From: Pseudotamlana haliotis
Lineage (GTDB): Bacteria; Bacteroidota; Bacteroidia; Flavobacteriales; Flavobacteriaceae
Assembly: GCF_008806375.1 (NCBI RefSeq)
Contig: NZ_WAAT01000042.1
Span: forward strand, 1 to 64,000
Length of the DNA: 64,000 nt
Direction of reading: 5' to 3'
The translations under genes and the position numbers were made by a program. This document shows positions 1 to 10,100 of the stretch, in pieces. The notes below the pieces were generated by a model. That model did no database searches and had not been told where the DNA came from. It saw nothing but the letters and a program-made list of their open reading frames with translations. The number at the start of each line of letters is the position of its first letter. Positions within the stretch are counted from its first letter, which is position 1.

Positions 1-63
1 TTTAATATTAAAAACGGTCAACATTATTTAGGGAAGTTCAAATGTAATATTCATTTTAATTTT

Positions 64-411
64 TTACTGCTTAGCTGATTTGACAATACTTACCAATAGT
101 CTTATTAGCTCAGTAGACTTCGATTTAAATACTTTAAATTCCTCCTCATTAATAAATTTGGTTTCATGAAGTAAATCTAACCAATAGTCTGTTTCATTAG
201 CTTCTTTTAAGCTTATTGACATTTTACTGATAAAATCTGGTTTACTTTGAGCAAATTCAGCTTCCCTGACATTCGCCCCTATAGATGTTCCTGATTTCAA
301 TACTTGTCTTGACATCACATATTCTTTTTTATCATATGCCAAGTTTTTATATAATCCCACAATATCTACTGCAAAATTAAAACTCTTGTTTTTAATAACA
401 TTTTGTCTCAT
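64..411 (-). CDS. four helix bundle protein (23S rRNA intervening-sequence family)
   Basis: A 115-residue, all-helical basic protein. The segment around residues 30-60 (YVMSRQVLKSGTSIGANVRE) is the signature of the four-helix-bundle family first described from 23S rRNA intervening sequences and widespread as free-standing genes in Bacteroidota. The length fits the family (110-130). Its molecular function is unknown; members assemble as pentamers. It stands alone here, with no rRNA nearby, in the same direction as the next gene but about 100 bp away. The family call is from recognition of the motif; no role is claimed. Confidence 0.85.
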   Translation of the reverse strand: MRQNVIKNKSFNFAVDIVGLYKNLAYDKKEYVMSRQVLKSGTSIGANVREAEFAQSKPDFISKMSISLKEANETDYWLDLLHETKFINEEEFKVFKSKSTELIRLLVSIVKSAKQ

Positions 412-514
412 AACAACCAGAACTAAAAGTAGCCATAAACCTACAATATTAGTTCTTTATTTTCAACAAGAATTTCTCATTTTTAATTATTTCCTTTTAA
501 CTATTAATTTTTCA

Positions 515-1633
515 TTATTCACTTTTAATTAAATTCGCCCCAAAGCCAACATGATCATTAATATATTGTCCGTTTTGACAAAAAACAGCCAATTCGTTCT
601 CAATAAACGCTAAAACCGTTTTGGCTTCCTTTTCAGGATATAAAACATGTACATTCGCTCCAGCATCTAAGGTAAAACATACTTTAGAACCTGTTTCTGC
701 TCTAAACGCCCATATTTTATTAATGATTTGAAGCGTATTGGGTTTCATTAAAATAAAATACGGCATGCTAGTCATCATCATGGCGTGGAGTGTTAAGGCT
801 TCACTTTCTACTAGGGCAATAAATTTATCGAGATCGCCTTCTTGTAAAATTTTAGAAATGGCTTCTAAGTTTTTATGTGCTTGCTTAAAGCGTTCTTGAG
901 CAAATGGGTGACCATACATCAAATTATGCCCTACGGTACTGCTGACTTGTTTTTCTCCTTTATCGACCAACAATATAGTATCGTGGTAGTTTTTAAAAAC
1001 ATCATGTACTTGATGCGGGAATTTAACGCCGAATAAATCTGAGCTTCCTTCGATATTGGCATGTTCTCCCCAAACCACCAAATCACCTTCCAAGCTTCTA
1101 CAAGCACTTCCTGAGCCTAGGCGTGCTAAAAAGGATGCTTTTTGAAGGAAATAAGTTTCGTCTTCAGATTTCTCGACTGTACTCGAAATGACATCATCAC
1201 TTAACAATTCCTTTTCAACACTCATGAGACATAAAGCCAAGGCACTCATTCCTGAGGCGGAAGAAGCGATACCTGAACTGTGCGGAAAAGTATTTGACGT
1301 TTCAATCTTAAAATGATAATCCTTTAAAAACGGTAAATAGGTTTCAACGCGCTTAAAAAACGTTTCTATTTTAGGTTTAAAACCATCCTTTTTATCACCG
1401 TCTAAAAACACATCAAAGGAAAAGCTGTCACTGTCTTCCTTTTTAGAAAAACTTACAGTTGTTGTGGTTTTACAGTTGTTTAATGTAAAACTTATTGAAG
1501 GGTTTTCCGGAATTTGATTTTTCTTCTTTCCCCAATATTTCACTAAAGCAATGTTACTTGGTGAGGACCAAGTGTAACTTCCGTTTTCAACAGTTTTTGC
1601 GTAGGCTTTAGGAATAAATTGTGCTTCAGTCAT
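515..1633 (-). CDS. mvaD: diphosphomevalonate decarboxylase-like GHMP enzyme
   Basis: A 372-residue GHMP-superfamily enzyme. Expected reaction: ATP-dependent decarboxylation of a phosphorylated mevalonate to an isopentenyl phosphate in isoprenoid synthesis, in the cytoplasm. Visible: the substrate-binding start (IALVKYWGKKK, about residues 28-38), the glycine/serine-rich ATP loop (PHSSGIASSASGMSALAL, about 117-134) and the C-terminal TLDAGANVHVLYP with the conserved Asp. Flavobacteria use the mevalonate pathway, and the annotation there is often diphosphomevalonate/mevalonate 3,5-bisphosphate decarboxylase family, so the exact phosphate pattern of the substrate is not settled from sequence. 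Single gene; no other mevalonate gene lies in the window. Confidence 0.9.
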   Translation of the reverse strand: MTEAQFIPKAYAKTVENGSYTWSSPSNIALVKYWGKKKNQIPENPSISFTLNNCKTTTTVSFSKKEDSDSFSFDVFLDGDKKDGFKPKIETFFKRVETYLPFLKDYHFKIETSNTFPHSSGIASSASGMSALALCLMSVEKELLSDDVISSTVEKSEDETYFLQKASFLARLGSGSACRSLEGDLVVWGEHANIEGSSDLFGVKFPHQVHDVFKNYHDTILLVDKGEKQVSSTVGHNLMYGHPFAQERFKQAHKNLEAISKILQEGDLDKFIALVESEALTLHAMMMTSMPYFILMKPNTLQIINKIWAFRAETGSKVCFTLDAGANVHVLYPEKEAKTVLAFIENELAVFCQNGQYINDHVGFGANLIKSE

Positions 1634-1777
1634 AAGTGGAGTAAAAAATTTTCACAAAGATACTTTTTCCTAATTAATGTTTAGCGCTCAAGGAGATGTT
1701 CTGCGCAACCTTCTCCAAACCCTACCTTAATCACTTGTTTTTCAAAATATTAATATTGTGTTAAATACTAATCTCAG

Positions 1778-1808
1778 TTGGTAAGGCATCGCTTTTATTG
1801 TATCATTG
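1778..1808 (+). promoter_or_regulatory. probable promoter of the DUF4168-type gene
   Basis: TTG at 1778-1780, a 20-nt spacer and TATCATTG at 1801-1808 resemble the Bacteroidota sigma-A promoter (TTTG at -33, TAnnTTTG at -7). It lies 31 bp upstream of the ATG at 1840. The -7 box differs from consensus at one position. Confidence 0.45.
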
Positions 1809-1839
1809 AAAAAATAAAATCAATAAAAACTATTACAGA

Positions 1840-2298
1840 ATGAGATTTTCAAAAAAAATTAAAGCCTTAATTGTTTGTTTTTTAATGATGGGAGGCACGA
1901 TGATGGCCCAGAGCACAGCACCACAAAATGTCACTGTTTCTGACGCAGAACTTGGCAAAATCGCCTCAGTTTTTCAAGGCGTACAAGCCATTAACGTGAA
2001 AGCCCAAGAAGGCATGATGAAAACTGTTCAAGACAATGGCTTTGAACTAGACAGATTCAACGAAATATACGAAGCCGCTCAAACTGGTAAAAGCGGTACC
2101 AATCTCACTGATGAAGAGAAAGAGAAATTTGGAGAAGTCATGAACGCACTGCAACAGCAACGTGCAGGCATTCAAAAGCAAATGGAAACGGTTATTACAG
2201 AAGAAGGACTTACGCTTGAGCGCTACCAAGAAGTAGCTATGGCACTGCAATCTGACACCAAATTACAAGTACGCTTAAAGGCTGAATTAGCGAAATAA
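1840..2298 (+). CDS. secreted DUF4168-like protein
   Basis: A 152-residue protein with a signal peptide (basic MRFSKKIK, a hydrophobic stretch, cleavage probably after MMAQ near residue 24). The rest is helical and Gln/Glu/Lys-rich, with two repeats of the type 'aVqeng(l/f)eldrfnEi...a' (residues about 60-75 and 120-135), which fits the DUF4168 family of exported proteins of unknown function. It stands alone between its own promoter and a bidirectional terminator, convergent with the next gene. Family assignment is moderately sure; no function is known. Confidence 0.7.
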   Translation: MRFSKKIKALIVCFLMMGGTMMAQSTAPQNVTVSDAELGKIASVFQGVQAINVKAQEGMMKTVQDNGFELDRFNEIYEAAQTGKSGTNLTDEEKEKFGEVMNALQQQRAGIQKQMETVITEEGLTLERYQEVAMALQSDTKLQVRLKAELAK

Positions 2299-2321
2299 TA
2301 ATACACAACACATACTTTTAA

Positions 2322-2347
2322 AAAAACCTTCCGAAATGAAGGTTTTT
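2322..2347. terminator. bidirectional rho-independent terminator
   Basis: Perfect inverted repeat AAAAACCTTC/GAAGGTTTTT around a 6-nt loop, with A-tract before and T-tract after, between convergent genes ending at 2298 and 2356. It can serve both strands. Confidence 0.85.
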
Positions 2348-2355
2348 TTATGCAC

Positions 2356-2886
2356 TTATTCACACAACTCTAACAACTTCATCATAGTTTTATAGTTTCG
2401 TGCTGTGGCCGTGATTTTTAGTTTACGTTCGAAGAAATTATTATTGCATTTGGCTTTGCCATAACCTATAGCACTATGAAAATAAATACAATCATTAGTG
2501 ATGGAAAAAGTTTCATTAGGCACGTTTAATTTAGAAACTTCGGCCACCAATGCTAATTCTGGCACGTTAAACATCAACATAAAATAACTGTTTTCTTTTT
2601 TATCCTGAGGAAATGGACAAGCATCAAAAAGTTCTTGTAAAAGCTTTGGTGTTTTGACCAATACAGGAATTTCAAATGAGAAATGATTTTTTATCGCTTG
2701 ATGAATTTGATTTTCTAAAACTTCGAGATTGTCTTCGGAAGACTGAAAGATTACATTCCCACTTTGAATATAAGTTTGCACCTGTTCTAGTCCACTTGAA
2801 GCAAGCACTTCGCGAAGCGCTGCCATAGGAATTTTATTTTTCCCGCTCACATTAATACCTCGTAAGAATGCTATATAAATATTCAT
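2356..2886 (-). CDS. DUF1697 domain protein
   Basis: A 176-residue protein whose start (IYIAFLRGINVSGKNKIPMA) and the segment QTYIQSGNVIFQSS are diagnostic of DUF1697 (YpaA/VanZ-unrelated small cytoplasmic proteins of about 175-185 residues, function unknown). The length is normal for the family. It ends convergently with the upstream secreted protein and its start directly abuts the stop of the RelE/ParE-like toxin gene on the same strand, so it may be co-transcribed with the toxin-antitoxin pair; that linkage is inferred only from spacing. Confidence 0.88.
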   Translation of the reverse strand: MNIYIAFLRGINVSGKNKIPMAALREVLASSGLEQVQTYIQSGNVIFQSSEDNLEVLENQIHQAIKNHFSFEIPVLVKTPKLLQELFDACPFPQDKKENSYFMLMFNVPELALVAEVSKLNVPNETFSITNDCIYFHSAIGYGKAKCNNNFFERKLKITATARNYKTMMKLLELCE

Positions 2887-3159
2887 TTAGAAGTTTTGTT
2901 TTTGGTTGAGGAATCGGTACACCAAAAGGCTATTAGGTTTTGATACGTAATGAATTGAATAATTGAACCTTTCTAAGGGAATGATTCGAATATCTCTATA
3001 ACGTATTTGAAAGGCTTCTGGGTATTCGAGGATAATTTGAAGCTGCCTGTTTACATCAAGCCAAAACTCATCTTCTTTACCTGTAAATTCCATGTAGCAT
3101 TTCGCTTTATGAAATTCTATACGAGCTTCTTCAGAAAAGACGACGTGCTTATCTGCCAT
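2887..3159 (-). CDS. RelE/ParE-superfamily toxin
   Basis: A 90-residue protein with the compact RelE/ParE topology: a helical N-terminus (EEARIEFHKAKCYM), then 'feYPeaFqiRYRDIRIIPLERFNYSIHYVSKPNSLLVYRFL', the typical beta-sheet core with basic and aromatic residues. It lies immediately downstream of, and overlaps by 11 bp, a ribbon-helix-helix-like antitoxin gene (3149-3394), the usual antitoxin-first order. Whether it cleaves mRNA on ribosomes (RelE type) or targets gyrase (ParE type) cannot be read from the sequence. Chromosomal, not within the island. Confidence 0.8.
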   Translation of the reverse strand: MADKHVVFSEEARIEFHKAKCYMEFTGKEDEFWLDVNRQLQIILEYPEAFQIRYRDIRIIPLERFNYSIHYVSKPNSLLVYRFLNQKQNF

Positions 3160-3394
3160 ACTGAGCTTTAATAGCTTCCCAAGAATGAGTTTTCAATGTT
3201 CCGTTTTCATCTCTATCAATCATATCGTCCATCATGGCTTTATAAGCTTCCGAAGGTTCGCTAAAACGCACCGCTTGTTCCTCTAAAGTATATTCGATAT
3301 AATTTTTAAGTGAACGCTTTTCGAGTTTAGCTTGTTTTTCAAGAATTTCGATAGCTTTATCATCTAACTCAATAAGTTTTTTCGTTTTTCCCAT
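3149..3394 (-). CDS. antitoxin of the RelE/ParE pair (probable RHH)
   Basis: An 81-residue protein beginning with a short strand (KKLIELDDKAIEILEKQAK) and a helix pair (KRSLKNYIEYTLEEQA) that look like a ribbon-helix-helix DNA-binding fold, followed by an acidic flexible C-terminus of the sort that wraps around a toxin. It is the promoter-proximal gene and overlaps the toxin start by 11 bp (translational coupling). Upstream lie palindromes fit for autoregulation (3395-3442). The antitoxin role rests on context plus fold resemblance. Confidence 0.78.
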   Translation of the reverse strand: MGKTKKLIELDDKAIEILEKQAKLEKRSLKNYIEYTLEEQAVRFSEPSEAYKAMMDDMIDRDENGTLKTHSWEAIKAQYGR

Positions 3395-3442
3395 TATATA
3401 TAGATTATATATACATTAAATATACTAAAAATATATTTAATG
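3395..3442 (-). promoter_or_regulatory. probable autoregulatory operator of the toxin-antitoxin operon
   Basis: Directly before the antitoxin ATG there is a direct repeat ATTATATATAG/ATTATATATAC (3394-3415 region) followed by a perfect 11-bp inverted repeat CATTAAATATA / TATATTTAATG (3414-3424 and 3432-3442, 7-bp spacer). This is the expected layout for cooperative binding of a RHH antitoxin to its own promoter. Binding is inferred, not shown. Confidence 0.55.
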
Positions 3443-3468
3443 ACAACTTGAGATGAAAAGTATAATAG

Positions 3469-4680
3469 CTATTTCGACAAATGCTGCGCTGCAATAAACG
3501 CCCCTGTCCAAGCATTCTGAAAGTTAAACCCGCCAGTAATAGCGTCGATATTTAATACTTCACCAGCAAAATAGAGATTTTTTACCAGTTTGCTTTCAAA
3601 GGTTTTGAAGTTCACTTCTTTGAGGTTCACACCTCCTGCAGTGACAAATTCTTCTTTAAACGTACTTTTTCCGTCCACATCAAAAACAGCGGTGGTTAAT
3701 TGACTGGCTAATTCTTCTAATTGCGATTTATTTAAATCGGCCCAACGGGTCGTTTCGGTCATTTGAGACGCTAAAACCAACTTATGCCACAGACGTTTTG
3801 GCAAATCAAACTGCGTAGATTTAAACACCGTTTTTTTAGCAAAACCCTGTTTTAAACTTTTAAGAAACTCTAAACAATCGTCAAAACTGCGCTTTATAAA
3901 ATTAACTTCAATTTGAAACTTATATTCCCGCTTTGCCAATTCCAAAGCTCCAAAAGCCGATAATTTTAAAATAGACGGCGCACTGAGTCCCCAGTGGGTG
4001 ACAAGCAGTGGCCCTTCGCTTAATAAATCAGTTCCCAGAACACGTACCTCAACATCTAAAGCGACTACTCCAGGAATATCTTGCAAACGGTCATCTTTAA
4101 TATTGAAGGTAAATAATGAAGGTACTGGTTGTGAAACACTATGCCCTAAACCTTCTAATAATTTCCATATTTTAGGATTGCTTCCTGTGGCTATCATGAT
4201 TTTTTTAGCAGAAAAAAAGCCTTCGGAAGTATTTATAATAAATTGTTCATTTTCAGCTTCAATCGTTTTTACAGGATGGTTGTAGTAAATGTCTACGTGA
4301 TGTTTTTCAGCTTCATTTAAAAAACAATCGATAATGGTTTGTGATGAATTTGAAACCGGAAATATACGTCCGTCATCTTCAATTTTAAGTGCGACACCGC
4401 GTTCTTCAAACCAAGCGATGGTATCACCAGTCATGAATTGATGAAAAGGACCAAGTAATTCTTTTTCCCCACGGGGATAGTTTTGAACCAGTTCAGAAGG
4501 CACAAATTCGGCGTGAGTCACATTACAGCGTCCGCCACCAGAAACCTTAACTTTAGCTAAGCCCTCTTTAGCACGTTCTAAAATAGCGACTTTTAACTCC
4601 GGATTTTGCGCGGCAATGTTTATTGCTGCAAAAAAGCCCGCTGCACCACCACCAACCATTATAACGTCTTTGTTTATCAT
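3469..4680 (-). CDS. NAD(P)/FAD-dependent oxidoreductase, BaiN/HI0933 family
   Basis: A 403-residue flavoprotein. The N-terminal Rossmann motif MVGGGAAGFFAAINIA (about residues 8-23) binds FAD; the family-specific VSGGGRCNVTHA (about 47-58) and the C-terminal NLYFAGEVLNIDAITGGFNFQNAW (FAD contact) identify the HI0933/BaiN group, whose members are reductases of uncertain physiological substrate. Its 3' neighbour upstream, the GDPD gene, overlaps its start by 4 bp, so it is the last gene of a thioesterase-GDPD-flavoprotein operon. Full length. Confidence 0.9.
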   Translation of the reverse strand: MINKDVIMVGGGAAGFFAAINIAAQNPELKVAILERAKEGLAKVKVSGGGRCNVTHAEFVPSELVQNYPRGEKELLGPFHQFMTGDTIAWFEERGVALKIEDDGRIFPVSNSSQTIIDCFLNEAEKHHVDIYYNHPVKTIEAENEQFIINTSEGFFSAKKIMIATGSNPKIWKLLEGLGHSVSQPVPSLFTFNIKDDRLQDIPGVVALDVEVRVLGTDLLSEGPLLVTHWGLSAPSILKLSAFGALELAKREYKFQIEVNFIKRSFDDCLEFLKSLKQGFAKKTVFKSTQFDLPKRLWHKLVLASQMTETTRWADLNKSQLEELASQLTTAVFDVDGKSTFKEEFVTAGGVNLKEVNFKTFESKLVKNLYFAGEVLNIDAITGGFNFQNAWTGAFIAAQHLSK

Positions 4681-5363
4681 ATTCTATCAGGATAATCTGA
4701 AATGATGCCAGTCACACCATATTCGATCATGCGTTCGATAGGTTTAAGATTATTTACGGTATAAGTAATCACTTTAAAGTTCTCTTTTAGCTCCTCCACA
4801 ATTTCAGGAGTCAACATGGTATAATTTGGATGAATTGATACTGCATTAATGCTTTTAGCAAAAGTTACAGCTTCTTCCAAATTGGTATTGGTAAGCACAC
4901 CTAGCGGAATGTCTTTGTTGATTTTATAAGCTTCTTCTAACAAATCAAACTGAAAACTAGACACGATAATATTACTATAATCCCAGCCTTTTTTTTCAAC
5001 GAAAAATGTAATTAGACGACAAGCTTCTTTGGCGGTATCTTGCCCTTTGAGCTCAATATTTAATAAACACTTATTATCGACCAAAGCTAAAACCTGTGAT
5101 AAGGTCGCTATTTGGTAACGCCCTTTCACCTTTACTTTTTTCAAGTTGTTCAAGGTTTGCTTAGACACTTCACCAAGGCCATCAGTCACGCGATTTAATG
5201 TGAAATCATGAAAAACCACCAACTCACCAGAAGCACAACGGTGTACATCTATTTCAATACCGTCAACTTTCAAGTCTAAGGCTTTTTTAATGGATTCTAG
5301 TGTGTTTTCTGCAAGGTGACCTTTAGCACCACGATGCCCTATTTTTAATACTTTGTTTGTCAT
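4677..5363 (-). CDS. glycerophosphodiester phosphodiesterase
   Basis: A 228-residue TIM-barrel enzyme that hydrolyses glycerophosphodiesters to glycerol-3-phosphate and an alcohol. The signature residues are present: IGHRGAKG..AENT (residues 8-21, catalytic His and Arg plus metal Glu) and IEIDVHRCASGELVVFHD (about 36-53, metal Glu/Asp and second catalytic His). There is no signal peptide, so it is cytoplasmic and of the short bacterial type (UgpQ-like). It overlaps both neighbours by 4 bp, so it is the middle gene of a tightly coupled operon. Confidence 0.92.
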   Translation of the reverse strand: MTNKVLKIGHRGAKGHLAENTLESIKKALDLKVDGIEIDVHRCASGELVVFHDFTLNRVTDGLGEVSKQTLNNLKKVKVKGRYQIATLSQVLALVDNKCLLNIELKGQDTAKEACRLITFFVEKKGWDYSNIIVSSFQFDLLEEAYKINKDIPLGVLTNTNLEEAVTFAKSINAVSIHPNYTMLTPEIVEELKENFKVITYTVNNLKPIERMIEYGVTGIISDYPDRI

Positions 5364-6229
5364 TTTTTATCAATTGGACGCATTAAACCTTCTTGTGCTA
5401 CCGATGCTATGAGTTTACCATCTCTTGTGAATATACTTCCTCTAGCAAACCCTCTGGCGCTTGAAGAACTTGGAGATTCCATAGAATACAACATCCAGTC
5501 GTTTAAATCGAAATCTCTAAAATACCACATCGAATGGTCTAAGCTAGCAGTTTGTGTATTGCCCCAGTGCGCTTTACTAGCATGCGGATTAAGAGCTGAA
5601 ACTAAAATATTGTAATCTGAAATATACGTTAAAATTTGCTGTTTTGTGGCTAAATCTAAATCTTTAGCATCTCCTTTTATTCGAAACCACACATCACTAT
5701 ATGGCGGCACATCCTTTTTATCCATCGGGTTAACAATTTCCGTTGGTTTAAAATCGATAGGACGTTTCACTTCAAAAAAGGCTTTTAAACTTTTCGGTAA
5801 AGCATTACCAAACTGATCTAAAATTTCATTCCAGCTTAATAAATCTTCAGGTTGTTTAAGACCTGGTTTCATTTCAATTTGATGACTATAACCTTCTTCT
5901 TTGATATGAAAAGATGCCGCTAAAATAAAAATGGTATTTTCGTTTTGATGCGCGGTCACTCGGCGTACCGAAAAACTTCCGCCATCTCTTACCACGGTTA
6001 CGTTATAGGTAATCAGGTGGTCTAAATTCCCGGCTTCTAAAAAATAAGCATGCATGGAATGTAAAGACCGCTGACTAGATACGGTTCGGCTTGCGGCATT
6101 AATAGCCTGAGCCAACACCTGACCACCAAACACAATTGAGTTTCCAATAGTTTTACTAACACCATTAAAAACATAATCGTTAACTTTTTCTAAAACTAAA
6201 AGTTTTAATAGATCTTCAACCGTGGTCAT
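5360..6229 (-). CDS. tesB: acyl-CoA thioesterase II (TesB family)
   Basis: A 289-residue double-hotdog thioesterase that hydrolyses acyl-CoA to free fatty acid and CoA. Visible family features: FGGQVLAQAINAA (about residues 34-46), SLHSMHAYFLEAG (first hotdog), ASLDHSMWYFR (catalytic Asp region) and VESP-like SMESPSSSSARG...SVAQEGLMR in the second hotdog. The length equals the usual 285-290. First gene of the operon with GDPD and the BaiN-like flavoprotein; the 130-bp gap to the divergent lipoprotein gene at 6360 must hold its promoter. Confidence 0.93.
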   Translation of the reverse strand: MTTVEDLLKLLVLEKVNDYVFNGVSKTIGNSIVFGGQVLAQAINAASRTVSSQRSLHSMHAYFLEAGNLDHLITYNVTVVRDGGSFSVRRVTAHQNENTIFILAASFHIKEEGYSHQIEMKPGLKQPEDLLSWNEILDQFGNALPKSLKAFFEVKRPIDFKPTEIVNPMDKKDVPPYSDVWFRIKGDAKDLDLATKQQILTYISDYNILVSALNPHASKAHWGNTQTASLDHSMWYFRDFDLNDWMLYSMESPSSSSARGFARGSIFTRDGKLIASVAQEGLMRPIDKK

Positions 6230-6359
6230 TGCTAGTTCTTGTTTTACGGGGTAAATTTATTAAATTATGAACGGCTACGAGAATGTTTTACCAATAGATT
6301 AATAAAATTTAATTTTTAAATGATATCTAATCCCCTTATTTTGCTTAAAATTCTGCACG

Positions 6360-7163
6360 ATGCTATTTCCTTTTCATAAATTATTCCTGCTTACCTTACT
6401 ATTAATAAACTGTAAAACAACACCATTGACAACCATTACTAAATTACCTCATGATTTAAAAGAGGCTTCGGCCATAGAAAAACTGGCAGGCTCCAATTTA
6501 TTATGGACCATTGAAGATGCCGGCAATAAAAATCATATTTATGGTTTTGACTTACATGGAAATTTAAAAAAGAGTATTGAAATTAGTAATGTGAAGAATA
6601 AAGACTGGGAAGATTTAACTTCAGACCAACACGGCAGTCTGTATATTGGTGATTTTGGAAACAATAAAAAGAAACGTGAAAGCTTCTTCATTTACAAAGT
6701 TTCAGATTTTGAAAACGATAAATCTTCAGCTGAAAAAATAGAATTTATTCTTCCGAAGAAAACTAAATCAAAAGATTTTGAAAGCTTTTTTCTTCTGAAA
6801 GACCACTTTTACATATTTAGTAAAGAGAATAAAAAAACTTTAGTCTTTAAAGTTCCGAATAGTATTGGTAAACATACAGCCGTTTTGATTGATGAGTTCA
6901 AATTTGACAAACAATTAAAAAAAATCACTTCTGCCGCTATTAGCGATGATGAACAAACCATTGTTCTTCTGAATCACGACAGAGTTATGAAAATTTCAAA
7001 TTTTAAAAATGATGATTTTTTTAAAGGGTCCTTAGAAGTTTTAAAATTTAAGCACGATACGCAAAAGGAAGGCCTTTGTTTTAAAAACAATCACACTGTT
7101 TACATTACCGATGAACGCGAGAAAAGTGAAGGCGGCAAATTATATGAATTTAATATCAATTAA
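6360..7163 (+). CDS. lipoprotein with predicted beta-propeller fold
   Basis: A 267-residue protein with a lipoprotein signal peptide (hydrophobic residues 7-17, lipobox LINC, Cys18). The mature part shows repeated four-strand blocks (KLPHDLKEASAI, LLWTIEDAGNKNHIYGFD, GSLYIGDFGNNKKKRESFFIYKV, KEGLCFKNNHTVYITDER), as in SdiA-regulated/phytase-like propellers. The pair 'EASAI...WTIEDAGN' and 'WEDLT...IGDFGNN' is typical of a Bacteroidota group of unknown function. Monocistronic and convergent with the large phosphatase-barrel gene, with only 2 bp between the stops. A ligand is not predictable. Confidence 0.65.
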   Translation: MLFPFHKLFLLTLLLINCKTTPLTTITKLPHDLKEASAIEKLAGSNLLWTIEDAGNKNHIYGFDLHGNLKKSIEISNVKNKDWEDLTSDQHGSLYIGDFGNNKKKRESFFIYKVSDFENDKSSAEKIEFILPKKTKSKDFESFFLLKDHFYIFSKENKKTLVFKVPNSIGKHTAVLIDEFKFDKQLKKITSAAISDDEQTIVLLNHDRVMKISNFKNDDFFKGSLEVLKFKHDTQKEGLCFKNNHTVYITDEREKSEGGKLYEFNIN

Positions 7164-7165
7164 GC

Positions 7166-10100
7166 TTATAAGTCTAAGCCCATTCCAAAGGAAAAACGCA
7201 GACCATCTTCACTATGAAACAAGGCCATATTTAAGGTAAACATATCCACACCATTTATAAAAACACCGCCACCCACTGAAGTATTCCATTGGTTAGCGTT
7301 GTAGCTCCCATTTAATACCAAATCATCTCCTACCCAAACGCGACCATAATCAAATCCGCCATAAACACCTAAATACAGTGGTAATAACCCTGTTTTAACT
7401 TTTCGGAAGTTATAACGTAAATCTGCGGTTTGCAGGTAAGCATTTTTACCTGTAAAACGTTCATTTCTAAAACCTCTTAAGCCATTATTAGCACCAATAT
7501 TTGCAGCTTGATAAAATTCAAAACCATCACCTATATTAAAATGCCCCTTAAATTTTGTCGCAAGCACCAACTTGCCACTTTCAACCAACTTGTAATCAAA
7601 GCCCAGCTCTGGAATTATATACCCGAACTCTTTTGTATTTCCTAAATTGTTTTTATAGCCTGCTTTTAAACCAAACAACATTCCAAGCGTTGGAAAGGCA
7701 TGATTATCAGAGTTTTTATATTGATAAACAACTTCAGCACCAATAAACTCGTTGCTAAAGCTCCCATCATCTCCAATATAAGCATCATTTATAAAGCGAC
7801 CACTTGTTGCTTCAACCACTATATCTTCGTAAGCGACACCAAATCTAAAAGACCCGCCCAACTGGCCATTCCAAATTAACGTTGGCTCAAACTTTAAGGT
7901 TTCTAACTTCACACGGTTATAATTCAAATCAAAATCATCTGCGTTGTTTCCATTGGCTTCAAAATTAGGTGTACTGTTACCATAGCCAAAAAAGTTTATG
8001 GTATAATTCGGACTGGTAAATCTACCCGCTATTCCTAAATTAAAATTACCGAAGACATTAGCAAACTCACTATTTAGAGCTAAATCGAAACCATTTGTAG
8101 CGAAAAAATAGGCTCCAGAAAGGCTGTGTTTTGAAGTAAACGGATTTCTTTCAAAACCATAATTAGCCCATGTATTTTTAAAACCTAATTTAACCCCATC
8201 ATCAGGATTCACACCAATGGCTGGTAATAATTGATTGGTATTGTTTTTTAGTTTTTTATAGTGATAGAGATTGACTTCATAATCATCCGTTAATTTTTTC
8301 TTGCCTTTTTGAGTTAAAAATTCATTTTTCTTAGTTTTTTGGTCATAAATTTTCAATTTTTTACCATTCAGGATATTATAAACATCATTATTCTGACCTC
8401 CAATTAATCGTATTTTTATTAGCTGCTTTCCTTCGCCTTGAACTTCAAAACGGTCATCATCATCTAAACCGTAGATCCAAATTTCTTTAGTATTTCTTGA
8501 TTGGTAAGTTCGGTCATGAATCACATCGGCTTTTTTTCCTTTTTTGATTCTGAACACTTTCACTTTCGTTTTGCCATGAGGTAAACGTGTGATATCAAAC
8601 CAATCATCTTTATGTGTTCCTTTTATTACAGCAAATCTATTAATATGCTTATAATAAGTATCTGAAATTTGCTTAAGATTAGCCCGTCTTCCTTTTAACT
8701 TCTCCTTAATTTCTTTTATGTTTTTTTGATTAAGTTCTAAAGGAAGATTTAAAAAAGCAGCATCAATAACATCATCTGTTATATGTTTTTGCAAGAATTC
8801 TACCTGACTATCCCAAACCGCTTTTTCAGACTCCGTAATGAGTGCCATATCTAAAGCGTAAGGCGAGGTATTGAACCATTTTGGTTTTTTTAAATTATTA
8901 GAATAGCTCTTCATTCCTCTAACGGAAGGCTCTAAAACCGTAATCAAATTAGGTAAAAAGCCATCAGACAAAATTGAAAAAGCTTGATCACGATCTCTAG
9001 GCACGGGACGATAAACCGTTTTACCTTTTTCTTTAAATTCTGCCCAACGCCATTGGTCGGCGTGTCTATCCCAATCTCCTATAAGCATATCAAAAAGTCT
9101 GGCTTTTATATAAGCTTGCTCGTCAAGCACGTACTTCTCATCGGCAGCCAAATTAATGAGTAAATCATCTGTACTCACCATCTCGTTTGAAAACCCAAAA
9201 CTCTCCTGATCACCATGACCAGAATCTGTTCGCTCTTCAATCATGTACAATTCTTCGCCAAAACCCTCAACAAAACGTCCTAAACTTGGTTGTTTCGGTA
9301 CATAGTACAATATAGGATTGGTGTGATAAATATTAACCGCATCAGCCAAACTTCCAATCACAAATGGCGCATAAGGATATGAACCTGCAAAAACATCTAA
9401 CATTAACCCTTTAGTGTAAGTTTCGCTAAATTGCTCTTCAATAAATTGATCTTTAAAGGCTACAGCCTGAATAAATTGCTCGGCATCTTTGCGCAAGGCA
9501 CGCATAACATATTCTTTGCCTTTATCATCTACTAAACGTAAGGATCTTGATTGCTGACCACCTCCTACTCTAACCGGTTTCAACCCGCCAAAAAGCGTAT
9601 CTAAGTTGACGGTTGGCGCTAATACTTTGGTACTATAATCTTCACGGTAGCGCTCACCCCATAACCATTTATACAAGCCTCCTTTTTCGGTTTCAGAATT
9701 TGCGTAAACAGACCCTTTTTTTTCCTTCGGAAAGGGCACAGAAAGGCTATCCATCGTTTTATAATCGTCTTCAGGAAGCACCTCTGTTTGATAAACTATC
9801 TCATTTTCTGAATAAAAACGAACGTATGACGCCCCGTCTTTAAAAACATCTAACCTCGCATAACCAGGGGCTCCGTATGAAAATTGTCCACCACCAACAT
9901 TTCTTGTTGCCGTCGTTTTAGACCCTGCACCACTAATAATTTGAGGTAAATTATCTTCAATAATGTACTGCAAACTATGGTCATGACCAGAAACAAATAT
10001 AGTTTTGTCATTCTTTTGAGCCAAGGTCACTATTCGTTTTCTAAACGCTGAGTAACGTGAATTTTGGGTATCAACTGTAATAACACCACCCGTTTTTCGC

